From Pseudomonas brassicacearum (lineage in GTDB: Bacteria > Pseudomonadota > Gammaproteobacteria > Pseudomonadales > Pseudomonadaceae), in the NCBI RefSeq assembly GCF_003732225.1, contig NZ_MOBJ01000014.1:124001-188000 (forward strand): a DNA stretch of 64,000 bases. Direction: 5' to 3'. Numbering within the stretch: position 1 is the stretch's first letter; the number at the start of each line of letters is the position of its first letter. The notes beneath the pieces were generated by a model, which searched no databases, was not told where the DNA came from, and was given only the letters and a program-made list of their open reading frames with translations. Shown here piece after piece: positions 1 through 9,000 of this stretch. Both the position numbers and the translations under genes were made by a program.

Positions 1-18
1 CTGGGTGCGATTGCCTGA

Positions 19-549
19 TCAGGAACGTTGCTGATCCTTCAGAACGTGTTGATGCATCTGCAACGTCAGGTTCTCGATGCGCTCGGTCAGCTCTTTGGTC
101 ATCTCGGTCAGTCGGGTGTTTTGTTCAAGCAACGCCAGTAACTGCGCGGAGGTCTGCGCGGCTTGCGCTTGCCGTTCGCTGTTGGCAATCGCCAAGGTCT
201 CGCGGTGTAGCGCGTCGGCTTCGGATTGGGCTTTGTCGCGAGCGGCCTGACGGGTTTGCGCGAGCAAAATCAGCGGTGCGGCGTAGGCCGCTTGCAGGCT
301 GAACGCGAGGTTGAGCAGGATGAACGGGTAGACGTCGAAGGTCGTTATCCCGGTGACGTTCAGAATAATCCAGACCGCGACGATGAGGGTTTGCGCACCG
401 AGAAAGGTCGGGGTGCCGAAGAAGCGCGCAAAGGCTTCGGCCTTCAATGCAAAGGTGTCATTGCCGAAGGTCGACGCCAAATGGGCGTGCGGCCGATGGA
501 AGCGCAAGTGGTCGACGGGGGCTTTTTCTTCGGGTTTGGTTGAATTCAT
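19..549 (-). CDS. DUF1003 family membrane protein
   Basis: A 176-residue protein of the DUF1003 family, of unknown function. Two adjacent hydrophobic segments (around residues 50-100, containing LGAQTLIVAVWIILNVTG and PFILLNLAFSLQAAYAAPLILL) are followed by a charged, heptad-like C-terminal half rich in Ala, Gln and Glu that should form a coiled coil. An in-frame extension would begin at position 717, but I prefer the ATG at 549: the MNSTKPEEK start fits the family, and the extension is basic and unlike DUF1003 proteins. It stands alone at the left edge of the window. The family call is firm, the function is not known. Confidence 0.75.
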   Translation of the reverse strand: MNSTKPEEKAPVDHLRFHRPHAHLASTFGNDTFALKAEAFARFFGTPTFLGAQTLIVAVWIILNVTGITTFDVYPFILLNLAFSLQAAYAAPLILLAQTRQAARDKAQSEADALHRETLAIANSERQAQAAQTSAQLLALLEQNTRLTEMTKELTERIENLTLQMHQHVLKDQQRS

Positions 550-762
550 GATGCTCTCTGCAATGCCATGGGACTGAGGCTCACTATAGCCCGGCATGCC
601 CTTGGCTGACGCGATCACTTTTTTGCGCCGATCCTGGTACCGGATACGCCTTGAAACACTTTGTTGTGTTTTATTCAGAGCTTCCGTCCATCGGGTAAAA
701 CACGTGAATAGTGTCATTTATTCCACATGTACTTATCCGTGCCCTTCAAAGCCATTTAATGC

Positions 763-1371
763 CTACCGTTGATAGCAGGCCAGAAACATGTCCAGCGTCG
801 ACTCTACGACAGTGGTCTGCATTTCGGGCGACAACGGCGGCAGGTTCAGGGATATCTGCGGCCAGAAGGCAAATGCCTTGAGCATTCCCTGCACCTGCTG
901 GGCAGCGAAGCCAGGATCTACAGGCTTGAGCCGGCCATCAGCCTGAGCCGCGCGAATCCAGGTGGTCAGCCCTTCTTCATGTTCACCAATACGCACGACC
1001 ATGTCCTGAACCCGTTCTGGCGAATGAATGGTGGCGGCGATGGCCACCCGTGCCAGATCGAGGAAGTTGTTGTCACCCAATAGCTGCAATTTACTGCGCA
1101 GCAACTGGCCGAGCTGTTCGCGCAGCGGCTGGTCTGTGCGATAGCAGTTGTCCTGTTGCGCGGTGACGTTGGTCCACAATCTTTTCAGGATTTCGGCGAA
1201 CAGCTCTTCTTTACTGGGGAAGTGGTTGTACACCGTGCGCTTCGACACGCCCGCGGTGGCGGCAATCGTGTCCATGCTGGTGATGTCGAAACCGTTGGCA
1301 CGGAATTCGGCAATCGCCGCCTGAACGATGGCTTCGCGTTTACGGTCGGTGAGGCGCTGTGGAGCTGTCAT
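763..1371 (-). CDS. TetR/AcrR family transcriptional regulator
   Basis: A 202-residue TetR-type repressor. The N-terminal helix-turn-helix is clear (residues about 10-55, with the family pattern GFDITSMDTIAATAGVSKRT followed by VYNHFPSKEELF). The C-terminal half is the ligand-binding and dimerisation domain, matching the AefR-like group (residues DLARVAIAA and PGFAAQQVQGMLKAFAFWP). It is transcribed divergently from the metallo-beta-lactamase-fold gene at 1576. The gap holds a near-perfect palindrome at 1446-1469, so it probably represses itself and that neighbour. The inducer cannot be read from sequence. Confidence 0.88.
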   Translation of the reverse strand: MTAPQRLTDRKREAIVQAAIAEFRANGFDITSMDTIAATAGVSKRTVYNHFPSKEELFAEILKRLWTNVTAQQDNCYRTDQPLREQLGQLLRSKLQLLGDNNFLDLARVAIAATIHSPERVQDMVVRIGEHEEGLTTWIRAAQADGRLKPVDPGFAAQQVQGMLKAFAFWPQISLNLPPLSPEMQTTVVESTLDMFLACYQR

Positions 1372-1445
1372 AAATACGCTTCGGCAGAGAAAAGGGGGGA
1401 ATTACACTTGGCAGTTTACTTATTCCCGGCTTTGTTGCAATCTTG

Positions 1446-1469
1446 AAACTACACTGTGCAGTGTAGTTT
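1446..1469. promoter_or_regulatory. TetR operator-like palindrome
   Basis: Two perfect 11-bp inverted arms, AAACTACACTG and CAGTGTAGTTT, are separated by 2 bp. The site lies 75 bp ahead of the TetR start and about 106 bp ahead of the divergent hydrolase start. Size, symmetry and position are typical of a TetR-family operator; binding itself is inferred. Confidence 0.7.
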
Positions 1470-1575
1470 GTGCAGTTAAAAAATAGAGTTTGCGGCTGAC
1501 GCGTGCGTGCATTGGCCATTTATCGTCCGAAAAAGAAAAACCGTACCTTGTCGGTTTTTCTGGAGTCACTTGAAC

Positions 1576-2631
1576 ATGGCCACTTTCTCTTCCCAAGCTG
1601 ATAGCGCCACTGAACCGAAAACGTCCCGGCAGGAACAGGGGCACTACAGCAATCATTCGACCGTACCGCGAGAAGGTTTTCGCAAGACCTTACGAATTTT
1701 CTGGAACATGCTTTTCCACAAACCGCGTAACACACGACCGGCTGGTGTGATTCCGGTTCAAGCGCTGACTCGCGAACAATTGCTCAGCGCGCCGAATCAC
1801 AGTGTTTTTCGCCTGGGCCATTCCACTGTGCTGCTGAAACTGCGCGATAAATTCTGGCTGACGGACCCGGTCTTCGCCGAACGCGCATCGCCGGTGCAAT
1901 GGGCCGGCCCCAAGCGCTTTCATCAGCCACCGATCAGCCTTGAGGAGCTGCCTCCGATCGAGGCGGTAATTTTGTCCCACAACCATTACGATCACCTCGA
2001 CCATCAGTCGATCCTCAAGCTGGCAGACAAAACCAAGCACTTCCTTGCACCGCTGGGCGTAGGTGAAACGCTGATCAAGTGGGGTGTCGATGCGAGCAAA
2101 GTGCGTCAACTGGATTGGTGGGAGGGTACTCAGGTCAGCGGCATTCATTTTATCGCGACGCCTTCGCAGCACTTTTCCGGGCGCGGGTTGTTCGATGGCA
2201 ACAGCACGCTCTGGGCCTCGTGGGTAATGATCGACGGGGACAAACGGATTTTCTTCAGCGGCGACACCGGCTACTTCGACGGTTTTAAAGCGATCGGCGA
2301 ACAGTTCGGTCCCTTCGATCTAACACTGATGGAAACCGGCGCGTACAACGTCGACTGGCCGCACGTTCACATGCAACCCGAACAAACCCTGCAAGCACAC
2401 ATCGACCTCAAGGGCCATTGGCTGCTGCCGATTCACAACGGCACCTTCGACTTGGCGATGCACGCCTGGCACGAACCCTTTGACCGTATCCTGGCCTTGG
2501 CCTGGGAGCGCAACGTGTCCATCACCACGCCGCAAATGGGCGAAGCGTTCAGCCTCAGCCAACCACAGTGTGGACAGGCTTGGTGGCTGGAGGTTGAAGA
2601 GACGACAGATCAGTTGGTCGTTAACAGCTAG
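1576..2631 (+). CDS. MBL-fold metal-dependent hydrolase (RomA/NAPE-PLD-like)
   Basis: A 351-residue metallo-beta-lactamase-fold hydrolase related to the RomA / N-acyl-phosphatidylethanolamine phospholipase D-like group. The metal-binding signature is intact: SHNHYDHLD gives HxHxDH, followed by a later His in SQHFSGRG, the Asp in FFSGDTGYFDGF and the His in LPIHNGTFDLA. I chose ATG 1576 because GGAGT lies about 10 bases before it; an upstream in-frame ATG at 1507 has no such site. No signal peptide is visible. Pairing with a divergent TetR regulator suggests induction by a small molecule, possibly the substrate, which is unknown. Confidence 0.82.
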   Translation: MATFSSQADSATEPKTSRQEQGHYSNHSTVPREGFRKTLRIFWNMLFHKPRNTRPAGVIPVQALTREQLLSAPNHSVFRLGHSTVLLKLRDKFWLTDPVFAERASPVQWAGPKRFHQPPISLEELPPIEAVILSHNHYDHLDHQSILKLADKTKHFLAPLGVGETLIKWGVDASKVRQLDWWEGTQVSGIHFIATPSQHFSGRGLFDGNSTLWASWVMIDGDKRIFFSGDTGYFDGFKAIGEQFGPFDLTLMETGAYNVDWPHVHMQPEQTLQAHIDLKGHWLLPIHNGTFDLAMHAWHEPFDRILALAWERNVSITTPQMGEAFSLSQPQCGQAWWLEVEETTDQLVVNS

Positions 2632-2713
2632 GGCGTGCGTCTATTTCACGGATTGTTCTGCGCAGATGCTGGTACGGCAGACTCTGCCAGTGCTGGGGGG
2701 AGGGAACCCCTTA

Positions 2714-3034
2714 TCAGGAAAAAACCACTTCAATCCGACCTTCGCGCCTCGATCTCGGCGCTGGTTTGACGATGATCTGTACATCGCGTCCGAGCCGTGA
2801 GAGACACTCCATCATCTTGGCTTCACTGATGCCCCGAAATTTTCCGCGAAGCATTTCGGAGAGTTTGGGCTGTGATAACCCCAGGATCTCGGAAGCCTGA
2901 ACTTGGGTCAGGTGACGGGCCTTTATGATTTCGCCGATCTTTGCCGCGAGTTGGGCTTTAACCCGCATCTCGTTGGCATTAGCGCTTTCAAGGTCTTCGT
3001 ACACGTTGCCCGTGCTTTCTTCGATTTCAATCAT
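2714..3034 (-). CDS. XRE-family antitoxin, HigA-like (COG5606 type)
   Basis: A 106-residue protein with a central helix-turn-helix (residues about 40-75: LTQVQASEILGLSQPKLSEM) and a basic tail. This is the short XRE antitoxin type paired with Gp49/HigB-like toxins, in which the toxin gene comes first. It overlaps the end of the toxin gene by 8 bp, so translation is likely coupled. It is expected to neutralise the toxin and to repress the pair from the operator-like site at 3396-3407. Confidence 0.85.
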   Translation of the reverse strand: MIEIEESTGNVYEDLESANANEMRVKAQLAAKIGEIIKARHLTQVQASEILGLSQPKLSEMLRGKFRGISEAKMMECLSRLGRDVQIIVKPAPRSRREGRIEVVFS

Positions 3035-3389
3035 GTCCTGATCCTTTTGCGTGATCCTGAGCCGCCAGCAGCCTTTTTTTGATCAGTTCGATATCGCTCT
3101 GTGTGGTTTCGATGCCCTTGGTCGATTTCTTCTGAAAGCAGTGAAGCACATAGATTGCGGCACTAAAACGAACGGTATAAACAGCTCGATAGGTATTTGT
3201 GTTTAGGTCGTCAACCACCTCAAGAACGCCAGCACCACCAAAGCCCTTCAATGGTTTAGCTTGCGGGTGTTTTGTACCGTCCTGTGCCAAGTGGAGGGCG
3301 AATCCGAAAACGTCTTGAACGTCCTTTGGCATCTGTTTGAGGTCTTTTTTACTACTGCTGACCCACAAGAGTGGCTTCCGTGTACTCAT
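3027..3389 (-). CDS. HigB-like toxin (phage Gp49-like, RelE superfamily)
   Basis: A 120-residue RelE/ParE-superfamily toxin of the phage-derived Gp49-like family. Family landmarks are KKDLKQMPKDVQDVFGFAL near the N terminus, PLKGFGGAGVLEV in the middle and YRAVYTVRF followed by YVLHCFQKKS, the usual basic/aromatic core of these ribosome-dependent mRNA interferases. It is the first gene of the pair with the antitoxin at 2714-3034. The toxin-before-antitoxin order is the HigBA arrangement. Activity and target are inferred from family. Confidence 0.85.
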   Translation of the reverse strand: MSTRKPLLWVSSSKKDLKQMPKDVQDVFGFALHLAQDGTKHPQAKPLKGFGGAGVLEVVDDLNTNTYRAVYTVRFSAAIYVLHCFQKKSTKGIETTQSDIELIKKRLLAAQDHAKGSGHD

Positions 3390-3395
3390 GTGAAA

Positions 3396-3407
3396 ATATA
3401 CCTATAT
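3396..3407. promoter_or_regulatory. operator-like palindrome of the higBA-type pair
   Basis: ATATA-CC-TATAT lies 7 bases before the toxin start codon. An AT-rich palindrome here is where HigA-type antitoxins usually bind to autoregulate. The motif is short, so the call is tentative. Confidence 0.4.
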
Positions 3408-3436
3408 GGGAATAATCGTCAAGCAGAGGAATCAGA

Positions 3437-3754
3437 TCACTCAATCATCGCGTAATCGGCCCGTCCCACCGGGTCAGGCGTAGAGCCTTTGACGCTCATG
3501 CCTCTGCCCGGTGCAAAGCCTGGAAAGAACACCAGACCTTCGGCTTCAAGCCGATAGGCGAGGGCCAGGCGGGTGACATCGAGCAATTCACCGCCAGCCT
3601 CGAACCGTCGGATGGCTTCAACCGTAACCCCCGATTCCCTGGAAAACTCCTCCAGAGACCAGCCCAACATCGCACGTGCCAGCGCGCTGTGTTCAGGGGT
3701 GAATTGAAAAAGGGCGATACGTTCCAGGGTGATTTTCATCGCAAGAGAGGCCAT
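3437..3754 (-). CDS. small XRE-like helix-turn-helix protein
   Basis: A 105-residue protein with one helix-turn-helix (residues about 22-55: FTPEHSALARAMLGWSLEEF, then SRESGVTVEAIRRFEAG), matching the short single-domain XRE proteins with an ARAMLGWS...LA pattern. GGAGAAAACC before ATG 3754 supports that start; Met 6 is an alternative. It ends about 50 bp upstream of the toxin gene on the same strand and could read into it. Target genes are unknown. Confidence 0.65.
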   Translation of the reverse strand: MASLAMKITLERIALFQFTPEHSALARAMLGWSLEEFSRESGVTVEAIRRFEAGGELLDVTRLALAYRLEAEGLVFFPGFAPGRGMSVKGSTPDPVGRADYAMIE

Positions 3755-3848
3755 GGTTTTCTCCGGGTTCGAAATGGGTTATTCAATAAGTACTGTGTTT
3801 TTGTACAGTTGTTTTCAGCCCGGATCAAACTCAATTTTTTGATTGGTT

Positions 3849-4808
3849 CTACTTCGCCTCCAACCCAGGCACCTCCCGAATAATGAAGTGATCCAGATTC
3901 TCGATATCGCCACTGAACACCCCGAACGTCTGCTCGGGGTTTTTCTTGCTCGGCACTTGTTTCAACTCCGGCGTCACGCCGTAGAAAAAGCAATAAAGCT
4001 CCCGCTCGCTGCCGATGGTGCCCTTGATTTCCTCCAGGAAGGCTTTGCGCTTGCGGTAGTTCTCGATCAGGTTTTTGCTCAGGTAGACGTTCACCGAGTA
4101 GGGCTTCTTGTCGAGCCAGACCTTCTTCTCGAAATCGATGCGGAAGCTGGTTTTGTAGTCCTTGATCGCTTTGATCTTGCCCCAGTAAATCAGCCCCTTG
4201 TTGTCTTGCAGGTATTCGATTTTCTTGAAGAACGCGCTGTAAGACGCAGTGTGTTCGCCAATCTTCAGCGGCATGCGTTTGAGCAGGTCCTTGTCATCGA
4301 AATTCGACACGAAGCACTCCACCGGGTGAGCGAAGACGCTGGTTTTGTCCGGTGCCGATTCGCGGGGCGGGTGCTCGGTGGTGCTGGTCGTGGCAGATGG
4401 TTTCGGCTGATCCCGAGGCGCATCGACATCCGGCACTGGGGTGGACGGCTTGCGCACATACTGACGCCGGGTCAGCAGCAGCTCTGACGGAAAATGCTCC
4501 TCTGGCCCGTCATCCACCTCGGCGCTTTCTGACCCTGGCGTTCTGAGGCTGACATAAGGACAGCCCTCGATATGCCGGGTGCCGGGCAGATTCTTGAAGT
4601 GCGGCGTGCGGATGTAATTGACGTTCTTGGCATTGAACGTCCCCAGCCCGTTCGCCGCATCGAACGCCGCCCGACAGCCATCGTTAGGGCACTGGAAGCG
4701 TTCCTTGGCCGAGTCGAAGTCCATGGTTTCGTCGAAGTTCAGATCGCGCACGTCATAGATCGACAGTTTGTCGTCGAGGCTGATGCAGTAGGCGGTGTCG
4801 AATTTCAT
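3849..4808 (-). CDS. unknown protein with N-terminal zinc-ligand motif
   Basis: A 319-residue protein I do not recognise. Near the N terminus a Cys-x4-Cys pair (FQCPNDGCRAAF) is followed by a basic/aromatic stretch and then H-x-E-G-C-P-Y (RHIEGCPYVS). That layout resembles a zinc-binding module, as in CoiA-like and some nuclease-associated proteins. Residues about 95-150 are a Pro/Ser/Thr-rich linker; the C-terminal half is lysine- and aromatic-rich and ordered-looking (GLIYWGKIKAIKDYKTSFRI). It is divergent from the membrane-protein/caspase unit, with 213 bp between the two starts, so the two may share control. The function is open; nucleic-acid binding is only a suggestion from the zinc-like motif. 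Confidence 0.6.
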   Translation of the reverse strand: MKFDTAYCISLDDKLSIYDVRDLNFDETMDFDSAKERFQCPNDGCRAAFDAANGLGTFNAKNVNYIRTPHFKNLPGTRHIEGCPYVSLRTPGSESAEVDDGPEEHFPSELLLTRRQYVRKPSTPVPDVDAPRDQPKPSATTSTTEHPPRESAPDKTSVFAHPVECFVSNFDDKDLLKRMPLKIGEHTASYSAFFKKIEYLQDNKGLIYWGKIKAIKDYKTSFRIDFEKKVWLDKKPYSVNVYLSKNLIENYRKRKAFLEEIKGTIGSERELYCFFYGVTPELKQVPSKKNPEQTFGVFSGDIENLDHFIIREVPGLEAK

Positions 4809-5021
4809 GGGCGCTCTGGTCCTTGAGAGGTGGGTGGCGTATTAATAGCGGGTGGCGCGTGATGGCGCACCTGTTGATTCACGTTCGTCGCATCAACGTC
4901 CTGCGCCATTGGACAAGACCCCATAGCCTGACTAGCGTTGTGAGACGGATCGCATTGCTCCATGCCTCATGCTGAGGCGCCGCTCCGAGCTGGCAGTCAG
5001 TTGCATCTACAGGGAGGTCAG

Positions 5022-5999
5022 ATGTTTGGTTCGGTCGTTCTGGACGCGATTCTCGGGATGTTGGCGCTGTTCACGCTGCTGGGTATTTTCGTCACCACCC
5101 TCACTGAAATCATTCAATCATTCTTCCAGAAGGTCCGGGCGAAGTACCTTTATGACGCCTTGAAATTGTTGTTCACCGGAAAATTGAAGGGGCTGAGCAC
5201 CAGCGACCTGGCGTTCTTCCAGCAGGTACTCGATCACCCGGTGATCCAGTCCATGGCGCCACCGGGCCAACGCCCCAGTTACCTTGACCCGGCGATGCTG
5301 GCGCAGGTGGTGATCACGCTGTTGCTGCACAAAGACGACACCGCGACCCTCGATATTCCCCTCGAAGAACTCAATGCAGCTTTGACCAAGGGCATTGCGC
5401 AGGTGCCCTCCGAGCACTTGCGTCGCGCACTGTCGACGTTGCTTGCGGCGGCCCAGGCCAAGGTCACCACGGCTCAGGATCTGCTGTGCTCGTTCAAGAT
5501 CCGGCTGGAGCACTGGATCAATGCGGTCATGGACCGCGCCGAAGGCTGGATGCGGCGTAATGCCAAAGTCGTGTCGCTGAGCTGTTCGCTGGTGATTTGC
5601 CTGGTGCTCAACGTCAACGCGTTCGACCTCATGCAAGGCCTGGTGCGCAATGACACGTTGCGAGCGGCGGGCATGCAGATGGCCAACAATCTGGTGACCA
5701 ACAACTCGTCTGCGGCGCTCGATCAGCTCTGTGCGAATCGGGACGACAAGGCCCAGTGCCAGTTTGAGTCGGCATTGAGCGGTTTGCAGGCGCTGCCTCA
5801 GGGCGCTATCGGCTGGAATAACCAGCCGGCGTTTTTGCATCACGATCAGAACAACAAAACCGCCTGGTTCGGCTACTGGTTGCTTGGGGTCATGACGGCG
5901 GCGCTGGCTGCCTCGTTGGGCGGCGACTTCTGGTTCAAGATGTTGAGCCAGATGATTCGCCTGACGGGCAGCAAAACGGTCCCACAGCCCAAGCCCTGA
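5022..5999 (+). CDS. membrane protein, likely partner of the caspase fusion
   Basis: A 325-residue protein with an N-terminal membrane segment (VVLDAILGMLALFTLLGIFV), a soluble helical region (about residues 35-180), a second membrane segment (about 190-212, VVSLSCSLVICLVLNVNAF) and a third near the C terminus (WFGYWLLGVMTAALAASLGG). Two cysteines (QLCANR, KAQCQF) lie in the loop before the last segment. ATG 5022 is chosen because GGGAGGTC lies directly upstream. The stop is 34 bp before the phosphoesterase-caspase gene, which has its own strong ribosome site, so the two almost certainly form an operon. I know no function for it. It could anchor, sense for or be acted on by the fusion protein. 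Confidence 0.7.
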   Translation: MFGSVVLDAILGMLALFTLLGIFVTTLTEIIQSFFQKVRAKYLYDALKLLFTGKLKGLSTSDLAFFQQVLDHPVIQSMAPPGQRPSYLDPAMLAQVVITLLLHKDDTATLDIPLEELNAALTKGIAQVPSEHLRRALSTLLAAAQAKVTTAQDLLCSFKIRLEHWINAVMDRAEGWMRRNAKVVSLSCSLVICLVLNVNAFDLMQGLVRNDTLRAAGMQMANNLVTNNSSAALDQLCANRDDKAQCQFESALSGLQALPQGAIGWNNQPAFLHHDQNNKTAWFGYWLLGVMTAALAASLGGDFWFKMLSQMIRLTGSKTVPQPKP

Positions 6000-6033
6000 G
6001 CGCGATCGGGCACAACAACTCAGGGAGAGCAGC

Positions 6034-9000
6034 ATGTCGAACAACTGGCCCGACGAGATTAAGCACGTCGTTGTGCTGATGATGGAAAACCGCTCGTTCG
6101 ATCATCTGCTGGGGGATTACACCAGCATCAATCCTGCGTGCGACGGCATCAACCGTAAAGCGCCCAGCACCAACCCGCTGAAGGACGCCAGTGGCAACTC
6201 AGCGGTGATCACTCAAACGGCGGAAACACCTGACTACTTTGCCCTGTGGGCGCCGCCCGCGCCTTCGCCACCGACGTTACCGGCCAAGGACAGCGAAGGT
6301 TTCGACCTCGGTCACGAGTTCGTCGATGTGGTGAAGCAGTTGGACGTGTCACTCAAGACCAGCCTGACCGCCCCCAAGCTCGACGGCTTTGCGCAAGACG
6401 CCTACGACAAGGCCCGCAACGATCTGAAGGTGTACAAAACTTACTCGCAATCCATGGCGCAGCGAGCGATGAACTACATCCCGTTTGGCGCCACCCCCGC
6501 CGCTGATCCGCTGCCGGCGATCCAGGGGCTGGCGCGCAACTTCACCGTGTGCGACCGCTGGTTTGCCTCGGTGCCGGGCCCGACCTGGCCAAACCGCTTT
6601 TTCGCCATGCTCGGCAGTTGTAATGGCCACTTGCTGATGCCGTCCACGGGCACCGTGCTGGCCGGGATCAAAAGCCTGATTGCGCAGTTCGGCGGCGACA
6701 GCATTTTTTCGCTGCTGCGCGACAAGGGCCACGATGTACGCATTTATTCCGACGGCGCCATCCCGTTGGCGGCGCTGGTCAAAGGTGGTTTGCAGCACAT
6801 GAGCATCGACGACTTCAAGTCGGATGTCGCTGGTAACAAACTCCCCGAGCTGTCCTGGATCGAGCCGAGTTATGGCCTGCTCAACGGCAAGCTCGGGCCT
6901 AACGTGTCGCACCATCCACCGGAAGACCTGCGCTTTGGCGATCAGTTTGTCGGCGAGGTGTTCAATGCCTTGTCGGCCAACACCGACCTCTGGAGCAAAA
7001 CCCTGTTCGTACTGCTGTACGACGAGCACGGCGGCTTCCATGACCATGTGGTGCCACCGACTTGCGTGGCGACGGGTACAACGGTTGATGTCGACTGGCC
7101 CAATCCTTTCACCCGACTGGGTATTCGTGTGCCGGCGATCCTCGCTTCGCCTTGGCTCAATCCGGGTCTGATTCCGTGGACCGACAGCCTCCAGGCGCAA
7201 CATTACGATCACACCAGTTTGCTGGCCTTTCTCTGCGATCATTTTCAACTGCCGCGCAGCGCTCTTGGCCCACGGGTGGTGGCGGCCCAGCACTTCGGCA
7301 GTGCGCCAATCTGGCGCACTGCCGCAAGCGTTGCTCCGGCGCCGAAACTGGCAGCCACCGCCGTGCCAAGCCGCGCCGGGCTGCCATTGATCGAGTCCCA
7401 ACTGGCGACCCAAAGCCGGCAGGTGGTGGACAGCGCCACCGGTTACCTCGACGGCCTTGATCCGGAGCAGATCTGGAAAAACAGCGCTCAAGGTGTCAGC
7501 AGTTTCCTCGACAGCCGCACCCGTGCACTGGTTGATCCCGGTCAGGCCGCCCTCACGTCCGCTGCGCCCAGTGCGGACAGCCTGGAAGCGAAACTGCGGC
7601 GTCTGCAGGATTTGATGGCCACCGCCCACGGTCAAACCGTTTCTCCCGTTGCGGCGCCAGCCACCAAAGCCTTGCTGGCTGGGGCAGCGCCGGGTGTTGT
7701 GCCCGCGCAACTGCGGGTCTTGTGCCTGCCCGGTGTGGGATTCACACAGCCTGCCAGCGGGCAGGGTGGCACCGATGCGAACTGGCAGGAGCAATGGCGC
7801 ACGCTGATCCGCAACCAACTGGCGCAGAACGGTCGCGTCATCGATGACCAGGACATCGACTTTCTATCTTTCGATGACCAACTCAAGGATGGGCCGGACT
7901 TCGCCCAGATCACCCGCGGCCTGGCCATGCTGCGGGACGACGCCAGGGGCAAGGCCGACGAGGATTTCGGCAGTTGGGGCCTGCCGGTCAATCAGATGCT
8001 GCGCACCAGCGTGGGCGCCATCGTGCAATGGATTGAAGACGCCGAATTGCGCACTGCACTGACCCGGTATCTACTGGACAAAATCGACGCGTTCGCCCCG
8101 CAGATCATCTTCGCCCAAGGGCTGGGCAGCCTGATCGGCTACGACGCCTTGCGCCGTTCGGTGGCCAAGAAAGGCCCGGCGCTGAAACTCATCGATGGCC
8201 GGGTGTTCGTCAGCTTCGGCTCGCCGATCGCGCTGCCATTGGTGATGCGCGAAGTGTGGGGCGGGCGAGTCATGCGCCTGAGTGAAAACGGCCGAGGCAT
8301 TCGCCGTTGGTTCCACCTCTACAACCCCAACGACGGCTTGCTGACCCGGCCGATCACCTCGCCAGACTCGGCGCGCGTCGACCTGCAAACCGAGTTCAGC
8401 GTGCCGCTGCGTGATGACCTGCTCGACCTCAATCACGCAGCGCAAGCTTACTTGTCGTCCGCCACCAGCCAGACCGGCCTCTGGCCACAACTGGCCCGCG
8501 ACGTGGTGGCGGCAGGCGTTCTGGAAGTGCCGGCGTTCCTGTCCCGCAGCGGCCAACGCAAGCGCCGCGCCCTGGTGGTTGGCATCAACGATTACCCCGA
8601 ACCGGGCGCACGCCTCGATGGCTGCATCAACGACACCTACCTGATCAGCCGCATGCTCCAGGAAAGCGGCTACGACGCCGGCGACATTCGTTTGCTACAC
8701 GACGCCCGAGCGACGCGGGCGAACTTCGTCGAGCGCCTCGAGTGGCTGGTGGAAGGCGCCCGCGCCGGCGACGAGCGCGTGCTGTTCTACTCCGGCCACG
8801 GCACCCAACTGCCGGCTTACAGCAGCAGCGGTGAAGCCGACCGCATGGACGAAACCCTGGTGCTCTACGACTTCGACTGGGACGACGAAAACACCCACTT
8901 CACCGACAAACTGTTCCGCCAGTTCTACAGCCACCTGCCGTTCGACCCGAATGGCCACGGCGCCAAACTCACCGTCATGTTCGACTGCTGCTACGCCGGC

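Noticed and set aside
6349..7818. A 489-codon minus-strand open frame opposite the caspase fusion
   Set aside because: The product is Arg/Gly/His-rich with no domain, typical of antisense frames in high-GC codon-biased DNA.
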